Shown here: positions 58,836 through 64,000 of the stretch, in pieces | Layout: each line of letters opens with the position of its first letter | How positions within the stretch are numbered: position 1 is the first letter of the stretch | Assembly: GCA_964399985.1 (NCBI GenBank) | Contig: CAYNRY010000003.1 | Span: 310,001-374,000, forward strand | DNA from: Micavibrio_B sp964399985 | Lineage (GTDB): Bacteria; Pseudomonadota; Alphaproteobacteria; Micavibrionales; Micavibrionaceae | Length of the DNA: 64,000 nucleotides | Direction of reading: 5' to 3' | Position numbers and translations under genes: made by a program | Notes under the pieces: model-generated | Seen by the model: the letters and a program-made list of their open reading frames with translations, nothing else | Database searches by the model: none | What the model was told of the DNA's origin: nothing

Positions 58836-59789
58836 ATGACAAAAATACTTTTTATTACCTCGACCCGCATTGGCGATGCCGTTTTATCGATGGGTCTGCT
58901 CGACCATATGCTCAAAACGGTCGAAAACCCGCGTTTTACGATTGTCTGCGGGGCTTTGCCGTCCAGCCTCTTCGAAGGTCTGCCGCATCTGGAAAAACTG
59001 ATTACCCTGAAGAAACAGAAATATAACAAACACTGGTATCAACTTTGGAAACAGGTTGCTTCGACGAAATGGGATGTCGTCGTTGATTTGCGCAATTCCA
59101 TCGTTTCGCGCCTGATCTTTGCTGACCGTAAATACATCCATGGCAATCAAAAGGGTCATAAGGTCGTGCAAAATGCGGCGGTGATGAAACTGCCAACCAT
59201 TCCTTTGCCTGTTTTATTTCCAACCAATGCACAGATTGAAAAAGCAAAAACGCTTATTCCTGATGGTGGGCCGGTCCTCGGGGTCGGGCCGACGGCAAAC
59301 TGGATCGGCAAGACATGGCCGGCGGAAAATTTTATTGAAGTGGTCAAATCTATCACCGATGAAAACGGAATTTTGCCCAATGCGCGTGTTGCGGTCTTTG
59401 CCGCGCCGGGGGAAGAAAAAGAAGCATATGAAGTTTTAAATTCCGTGCCGCAAGATCGCCGCATCGATGTAATTGCCAAGGGATCGCCGGGAGAAGCGGC
59501 GGCGGCCCTTGCCAGATGTGCACTTTATATCGGCAATGATTCAGGGCTCATGCACTGCGCGGCAGCATCCGGTATTCCAACCTTTGGCCTGTTTGGGGCC
59601 AGTTATGTCGATATTTACGGGCCTTACGGACCTAACACGGCCTACGCGCATACGCCGGAAAGCTATGATGAATTGACGGCGTTCGAAGGCTATAGCGCAA
59701 AAACGCTTCAGCATTCGCTGATGACCTCGCTAAAGGTTGAAACCGTTTTGAAAAAATTAAATGAGTTTATAAAGAAAACCCCGCTTTAA
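58836..59789 (+). CDS. Glycosyltransferase family 9, heptosyltransferase-like
   Basis: The protein has a GT9 fold: N-terminal LFITSTRIGDAVLSMGLLDHM and the C-terminal nucleotide-sugar site IGNDSGLMHCAAASGIPTFGLFGAS. The family adds heptose to the lipopolysaccharide core in the inner leaflet of the envelope. The specific sugar cannot be told. Length of 317 residues is normal. Its stop codon lies in the loop of a terminator hairpin. Confidence 0.9.
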   Translation: MTKILFITSTRIGDAVLSMGLLDHMLKTVENPRFTIVCGALPSSLFEGLPHLEKLITLKKQKYNKHWYQLWKQVASTKWDVVVDLRNSIVSRLIFADRKYIHGNQKGHKVVQNAAVMKLPTIPLPVLFPTNAQIEKAKTLIPDGGPVLGVGPTANWIGKTWPAENFIEVVKSITDENGILPNARVAVFAAPGEEKEAYEVLNSVPQDRRIDVIAKGSPGEAAAALARCALYIGNDSGLMHCAAASGIPTFGLFGASYVDIYGPYGPNTAYAHTPESYDELTAFEGYSAKTLQHSLMTSLKVETVLKKLNEFIKKTPL

Positions 59790-59800
59790 GCGGGGTTTCT
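59776..59800. terminator. Bidirectional terminator containing the glycosyltransferase stop codon
   Basis: AAACCCCGCTT and AAGCGGGGTTT form a perfect 11-bp stem with a single-base loop; TAA of the glycosyltransferase gene lies at the apex. T or A runs flank both sides, so it may also serve the convergent lipoprotein gene. Confidence 0.85.
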
Positions 59801-59802
59801 AA

Positions 59803-60315
59803 TTACTGGTTCAGGTGATCGTAATCGCTTTGAACTTTTTCATTCGTCGTAGAGCGGAAACGCTGGTAACCGATCGCATCTAGATAATCATTGCGGGAGC
59901 GTTCGCGGGTTTCAGGGTTCACGTATTTCGTACGCTCCCAACCTTTAGACATCATGCAGGTTTCAAAGTCATGATATTCCAGATTTTCGATGCGAATATA
60001 ACCGTTGCGCTCCGGCGTATCGTAATCAGCCATGCGGCCACGCGGGGAATTCGGATCGGTATGGGAATAGGCTTTGTCGAAGGTTTCCGGCGGTACAGCA
60101 TTTCTGATGGCGCCCAGGCGCTGCATCTCGTTCAATGTGGCTGTGCAATTTGCCTGATCCTGGAACAGCATTTGCTGGGCTTTCGGCCCGCGCTGGTAAA
60201 TCGCATCCGTCGTATCGACGCGCTGCCAGTAAGTACCGTTCATTTCGATTTCCTGAACCATGCCGTAGCAACCTGATAAGGCAAGAACGGAAAGGCCAAG
60301 CATTAATTTCTTCAT
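59803..60315 (-). CDS. Probable lipoprotein, function unknown
   Basis: A lipoprotein signal peptide (MKKLMLGLSVLALSGC) with lipobox LSGC is followed by a mature domain of about 155 residues with two further cysteines and many Tyr and Arg. No known family is recognised. The ATG at 60315 follows AGAGGAA and is the best start. It ends close to the shared terminator. Confidence 0.82.
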   Translation of the reverse strand: MKKLMLGLSVLALSGCYGMVQEIEMNGTYWQRVDTTDAIYQRGPKAQQMLFQDQANCTATLNEMQRLGAIRNAVPPETFDKAYSHTDPNSPRGRMADYDTPERNGYIRIENLEYHDFETCMMSKGWERTKYVNPETRERSRNDYLDAIGYQRFRSTTNEKVQSDYDHLNQ

Positions 60316-60387
60316 CACGAATTCCTCTAAGATTTGCAGTAACTTACCAGAATCACTTCCGGTTCTCAATCCGTTTATTCTGGCCAT

Positions 60388-62133
60388 TTATTCTGGCTTT
60401 TTATACCAGCTTTCCATGGTATTGCCGTAAAGAGCGGGTTTTTCCGGATGGGCGAGGGACGGCCAAGACGCCACCATATCCTTGCCGCTGTAGAATAAGG
60501 GAATGGCGATATGTTCCCATGTCAGGATTCTATCCAGCGCATGGGTATGGGCCAGCAATTCTTCGCGGGTTTGGACTTGGGGGATGTTTTTGGCAATGGC
60601 GTCGCTGGCCGGATGGCAAAAACCCGAATAGTTGAAACGGCCTTGCTGTTTCGCGGCTTCGCATCCCCAGTACAGCATTTGCTCGGTCCCCGGCGATAAA
60701 GTGTTCTGCCAGAAATAAAGAGTCATGTCGTATTCATAACCGAGAAGACGATCATTAAAGGCCGCGGCGTCGAGAGTGCGCATGTTGAGCTGGATGCCGA
60801 GGCGGGCGAGGGAGCGTTTGAAAGCCAGTGCGATTTTTTCGTCATCGGCGCTGCCGAGAAGAATTTCAAAGGTAAAAGCCTTTCCTGTCTTTGCATTGAC
60901 GCGCTTGCCGTCCTTGATAATCCATCCGGCTTCTTTCAGCAGGGCGTCCGCTTTGCGCTGGCTGTCGCGGGAGAGATTTTCCGGTTTCCATGACGGGCCG
61001 AAAATCTCGATTGGCAAGGTTGATTTATAAGGCGCGAGTAATTTCAATTCCGCTTCATCAGGCGTTCCCGATGCGGCGAGATTGGAATTGGCGAAGAAAC
61101 TGTCGGTTGGCTTATACGCGCCATAGAAAATATTTTTATTGATCCAGTCGTAATCGATCATTAGCGACAATGCTTTACGCACGCGGATATCGTCGAAAGG
61201 AGCGCGGCGCAGATTGAAGATCATTCCCCACATGCGTTCGACGCGGCCATGTTTCAAATTCTCTTGATTGATCTTGCCGCTTTCGGAATAGGATTTCGCC
61301 CAGCGACCGGGGTCTTGCTCGATGCGTAGGGATAAATCACCTTTTTTAAAAGCCTCGAGCGCGACGGAATCGTCACGGAAATAATCGGTCGTGATAAGGT
61401 CGAAATTATATAGGCCCTTATTGACCGGCAAATCTTTTGCCCAGTAATCCTTGTTGCGCTCCAGAACGATTTTACGGCCCGGATCCACGCTTGCGATTTT
61501 ATACGGGCCGCTGGTTACCGGAACATCCAGCGTCGTCGTATCGAATTTTTTTTGCGACCAATAGGCTTTGCTCAAAACCGGCATCATGGCGATGATCATC
61601 ACGGTTTCACGGTCATGCAGCGGACCTAGAATAAATTTTATCGCTGTGTCGGTTTTTTCAACGCGCTCGACGAGTTTGTAAACGGCGCGCATATTCGGGC
61701 GGCCTTTTTTTTTCAATGTCTGATAGGAAAATAAAACATCGTCGCTCGTGATCGGTGATCCGTCGCTGAATTTTGCCGCCGGATTTAAATGGAATGTAAT
61801 GCCGGATCGGTCGTCCGGCACATCTATGCGTTCGGCAATCAAGGGGTAAAGCGTAAACGGCTCGTCCCAGCTTCTCGCCATAAGCCGGTCATATACATAG
61901 TTCATGCCTTGCGCGGCTTTACCCTTGATCGTGAAAGGATTGAGCGTATCGAAAGATCCAAGGGCGGATTGTTTTAACTCACCGCCTTTGGGCGCGTCTT
62001 CCTTGGCATAGGGAAGGCTGGTAAAACCGTCCTTTAGCGCAGGCTCCCCATGCATGGAAATGCCGCCGGCGAGAGCAGCGTTTGCGTAAAACAACAATGC
62101 AATCGCCGCCAGGAATCTTATGAGAAATTTCAT
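60388..62133 (-). CDS. Periplasmic substrate-binding protein, SBP family 5 (YejA-like)
   Basis: The signal peptide is FLIRFLAAIALLFYANAALA. The mature protein of about 560 residues is a family 5 solute-binding protein, with the ISMHGEPALKDGF start of YejA-like peptide or microcin C binders, LNPFTIKGKAA, and the RVDKALSLMIDYDWIN-type region. It would feed an ABC importer, but no permease or ATPase gene is near. The start overlaps the stop of the kinase gene (ATGA). Confidence 0.9.
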   Translation of the reverse strand: MKFLIRFLAAIALLFYANAALAGGISMHGEPALKDGFTSLPYAKEDAPKGGELKQSALGSFDTLNPFTIKGKAAQGMNYVYDRLMARSWDEPFTLYPLIAERIDVPDDRSGITFHLNPAAKFSDGSPITSDDVLFSYQTLKKKGRPNMRAVYKLVERVEKTDTAIKFILGPLHDRETVMIIAMMPVLSKAYWSQKKFDTTTLDVPVTSGPYKIASVDPGRKIVLERNKDYWAKDLPVNKGLYNFDLITTDYFRDDSVALEAFKKGDLSLRIEQDPGRWAKSYSESGKINQENLKHGRVERMWGMIFNLRRAPFDDIRVRKALSLMIDYDWINKNIFYGAYKPTDSFFANSNLAASGTPDEAELKLLAPYKSTLPIEIFGPSWKPENLSRDSQRKADALLKEAGWIIKDGKRVNAKTGKAFTFEILLGSADDEKIALAFKRSLARLGIQLNMRTLDAAAFNDRLLGYEYDMTLYFWQNTLSPGTEQMLYWGCEAAKQQGRFNYSGFCHPASDAIAKNIPQVQTREELLAHTHALDRILTWEHIAIPLFYSGKDMVASWPSLAHPEKPALYGNTMESWYKKPE

Positions 62134-63131
62134 GCCGCTATTTTGGTTTGCATCAGGTCTTTCAGGGAAACAGCCGGACGCGGACCATAATGATCGATAA
62201 CTTCCGCCGCTGCCAGTGAGCCGAGATGACCGCATTGCTCCAGTGATTTACCGGATGTCAGGCCGAACAGGAAGCCGGCGGCATAAACATCGCCTGCGCC
62301 GGTCGTATCGACAATGCGTTTTGGCTTTGCTGCGGCGATATCGATAATTTCTTTTTCAGTGACGATTTTCGATCCGTCCGCGCCGCAAGTAATCGCAATG
62401 ATTTCGCATTTGCCGCGAACTGTTTGAATCGCTTCTTCCAGAGTGGAGACTTCATAAAGAGCTTTGATCTCGTCTTCATTGGCAAAAAGAATATCGACAT
62501 GATCTTCAACCAGCTTTTTGAAATCTTCGCGATGGCGATTGACGCAAAATGAATCTGACAAGGTTAGCGCAAGTTTGCGGTTATTCTTTGCGCAGATTTC
62601 AGCGGCTTTAAAAAATGCTGCTTTGGCTGGCGCGGCGTCGAAAAGATATCCTTCAAGATAGGTGATTTCGGAATGGGCAATCATCTCTTCGTTGACATCT
62701 TCCGGCGCAAACTGGACTGAAGCGCCAAGGAAAGTATTCATCGTGCGCTGGGCGTCGTCGGTGACGAGGATCAGGCATTGCGCCGTCGGTGCGCTATTGA
62801 GCAAAGGCGCTGTATCGAAATGGACCCCGATGGCGCGAATGTCGTGGGTGAATACTTTGCCGAGCTGATCGTCGGCTACTTTGCCGATATAGGCACCCTT
62901 ACCACCGAAAGAGGCATAAGCGGCCATGGTGTTACCGGCGGAACCGCCGGAAGCTTCGGTTGCCGGACCCATCAGGCCGTAGAGTTCCTCGGCGCGTTTG
63001 GCGTCAATCAGGGTCATGCCGCCCGGCTGCATGCCGAATTCTTTTTGGGACTGAATGAATTCCTGTGTCGCAGGAGCCAGAATATCGACGATTGCATTTC
63101 CGATGGCGCACAGGCCGAATTGGGTGGACAT
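62130..63131 (-). CDS. PfkB-family carbohydrate kinase, probable adenosine kinase
   Basis: The 333-residue kinase has the ribokinase fold: the start VDILAPATQEFI, GGSAGNTMAAYASFGGKGAYIGKVADD, and the phosphate-anion hole GAGDVYAAGFLFG. The sequence style fits adenosine kinase (AMP from adenosine) more than ribokinase, but the substrate needs tests. Its stop overlaps the start of the solute-binding protein. Confidence 0.88.
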   Translation of the reverse strand: MSTQFGLCAIGNAIVDILAPATQEFIQSQKEFGMQPGGMTLIDAKRAEELYGLMGPATEASGGSAGNTMAAYASFGGKGAYIGKVADDQLGKVFTHDIRAIGVHFDTAPLLNSAPTAQCLILVTDDAQRTMNTFLGASVQFAPEDVNEEMIAHSEITYLEGYLFDAAPAKAAFFKAAEICAKNNRKLALTLSDSFCVNRHREDFKKLVEDHVDILFANEDEIKALYEVSTLEEAIQTVRGKCEIIAITCGADGSKIVTEKEIIDIAAAKPKRIVDTTGAGDVYAAGFLFGLTSGKSLEQCGHLGSLAAAEVIDHYGPRPAVSLKDLMQTKIAA

Positions 63132-63199
63132 AAATAAGCCTTTGTAGTGTTGAATTTATTGATTTAATACTTAGCTTGATTAGCATTAACGGAAACCCC

Positions 63200-63799
63200 A
63201 TGCCACCAAAACCAGCGCCAAAAAAACAAAAACCACAAGTTTCTGTAAAAGACAGGATTATCGATGCCGCGTTAAAGCTGGCCGCGGTTCAAAGCTGGTC
63301 TTTTATCACCATCCGCGATGTCGCCAATGAAGCCGAAATAGATCTGGCTGACTTTTATGAAGTCTTTGACGGCAAAGACGATATCGTCACCGCTTATGGA
63401 CGCAGGCTGGATTTGAAAGTCCTGCAGAATTTTTCCGATATTCATCCTGAAACGCCGCTGCGCGATTTGATCTTCGATATCATCATGGAGCGTTTCGACC
63501 TTGCTAATAAGGATAGGGAAGGACTGAAATCCATTTTGAATTCCATGAAATCCGACCCCAAACAATTTTTTACCGCGCTGCCGCAATTAAGCGCCTCGAT
63601 GACCAGAATGCTGGAAGCCGCTGGGCTTGATGCTTACGGCCCAAAAGGCGCACTTCGCGTCGCCGGTTTAACCGCAGCAGTCGCCTATGTTACGAGAACC
63701 TGGCTCGAAGACGAAAGTCAGGATTTATCTAAAACAATGGCAGCGTTGGATAAAGCACTTGAGCGGATTGAGTCTCTCGCCGAAAGGTTCGGCTTGTAG
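63200..63799 (+). CDS. TetR-family regulator
   Basis: The N-terminal TetR helix-turn-helix is present: RIIDAALKLAAVQSWSFITI, then DVANEAEIDLADFYEVFDGKDDIVTAYG. The 199-residue protein then has a C-terminal helical domain resembling ubiquinone-biosynthesis COQ9-like proteins, so it may not be a repressor. The ATG at 63200 has GGAAA upstream. It is divergent from the kinase gene. Confidence 0.8.
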   Translation: MPPKPAPKKQKPQVSVKDRIIDAALKLAAVQSWSFITIRDVANEAEIDLADFYEVFDGKDDIVTAYGRRLDLKVLQNFSDIHPETPLRDLIFDIIMERFDLANKDREGLKSILNSMKSDPKQFFTALPQLSASMTRMLEAAGLDAYGPKGALRVAGLTAAVAYVTRTWLEDESQDLSKTMAALDKALERIESLAERFGL

Positions 63800-63823
63800 G
63801 TAGGCGGTAAGCAGTAGGCAGTA
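63796..63823 (+). repeat. Four degenerate heptamer repeats before the four-helix gene
   Basis: GTAGGTA, GGCGGTA, AGCAGTA and GGCAGTA follow each other in tandem, each matching a G-G-C-A-G-T-A consensus with one to two changes. The first includes the stop codon of the TetR-like gene. Similar heptamer runs often precede S23-type four-helix genes. Confidence 0.6.
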
Positions 63824-63834
63824 AAGGGGGAAAT

Positions 63835-64000
63835 GTGGAAGTTGAAGCAGGTTATAAAAATCTTAAAGTATATAAGCTGTCTTTCGAGCTTGCTTTAGAA
63901 GTCCATAAGCTCAGTTTGTCTTTTCCTAAAATCGAACAATTTGCTTTAGGCGATCAAATGAGGCGTGCGAGTAAGGGAATATGCGCGAATATTGCAGAGG
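63835..64000 (+). CDS. Four-helix-bundle (S23/IVP-type) protein, 3' end missing
   Basis: The frame starts with GTG at 63835, with AGGGGG four bases upstream, and runs off the end of the window. Its first 55 residues match the S23 four-helix family: NLKVYKLSFELALEVHKLS and the later DQMRRASKGICANIAE. Such proteins were first found encoded inside 23S rRNA intervening sequences; free copies have no settled function. The C-terminal half is not visible. Confidence 0.8.
   Translation, partial: MEVEAGYKNLKVYKLSFELALEVHKLSLSFPKIEQFALGDQMRRASKGICANIAE

Noticed and set aside
1..64000. CRISPR array, insertion sequence or prophage
   Set aside because: No regularly spaced repeats, transposase, integrase or phage structural genes were recognised on either strand.

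Overview
The window reads as a chromosomal segment of an alphaproteobacterium with a mid-range GC content. The main pointers are the atpD-atpC end of an ATP synthase operon, hrcA-grpE divergent from rph-rdgB-hemW, a Suv3-like helicase, a CarD-type protein, pyruvate phosphate dikinase, and Gram-negative envelope genes (heptosyltransferase-like enzyme, lipoprotein, periplasmic cyclophilins). Class II LysRS and a single-chain GlyRS are not the usual alphaproteobacterial types, so a deep or unusual branch (for example Micavibrio-like or near Rhodospirillales) is possible. That placement is inference. No insertion sequence, prophage, CRISPR array or integrase was seen; this is mostly core genome with small accessory pockets.

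Layout. 1-4.5 kb: atpD (5' end cut off) and atpC, convergent with pabB-pabA-pabC-like (4-aminobenzoate branch of folate). 4.5-14.8 kb: DinG-type helicase, a pilin-like protein, lysS, a CarD-like protein, nitroreductase, uvrB and two small secreted proteins. 15.4-21 kb: one leftward run map-radC-AlbA_2/ATPase regulator-purB followed by two secreted cyclophilins, with three successive overlapping stop/start junctions. 21-24 kb: CinA-like protein, tRNA-Leu(UAA), MAPEG protein, secreted ComEC-like hydrolase and a FUSC-like membrane protein. 24-32 kb: DEAD-box RNA helicase with a long leader and RGG-like tail, MarR regulator, pentapeptide-repeat protein, uvrC, bactofilin and two coupled unknown genes. 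32-43 kb: nth, an Ada-like methyltransferase, dapB, then a chaperone cluster that runs hrcA-grpE-dnaK-dnaJ without interruption with a good sigma-32 type promoter in front of dnaK, and the divergent rph-rdgB-hemW operon. 43-52 kb: Suv3-like helicase, a Nudix-nucleotidyltransferase fusion, ispB, trmN6-like methylase, two very small genes and glyQS. 52-64 kb: GNAT enzyme, ppdK, HAD hydrolase, SPFH-NfeD pair, ygfZ, glycosyltransferase 9, lipoprotein, YejA-like binding protein coupled to adenosine kinase, a TetR regulator and a cut-off four-helix-bundle (S23-type) gene.

Functionally the window is rich in nucleic-acid repair and turnover (uvrB, uvrC, nth, dinG, ada-like, radC, rph, rdgB, Suv3 and DEAD helicases) and protein folding (dnaK, dnaJ, grpE, hrcA, two cyclophilins). 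Short palindromic repeats of at least five families sit in the gaps between genes, and one is read into the C-terminus of a HAD-family protein. The least explained parts are the AlbA_2 regulator embedded in the radC-purB operon, the gene pair at 30.6-32.0 kb, the CarD-like protein, the Nudix-nucleotidyltransferase fusion and the two tiny genes near 50 kb.
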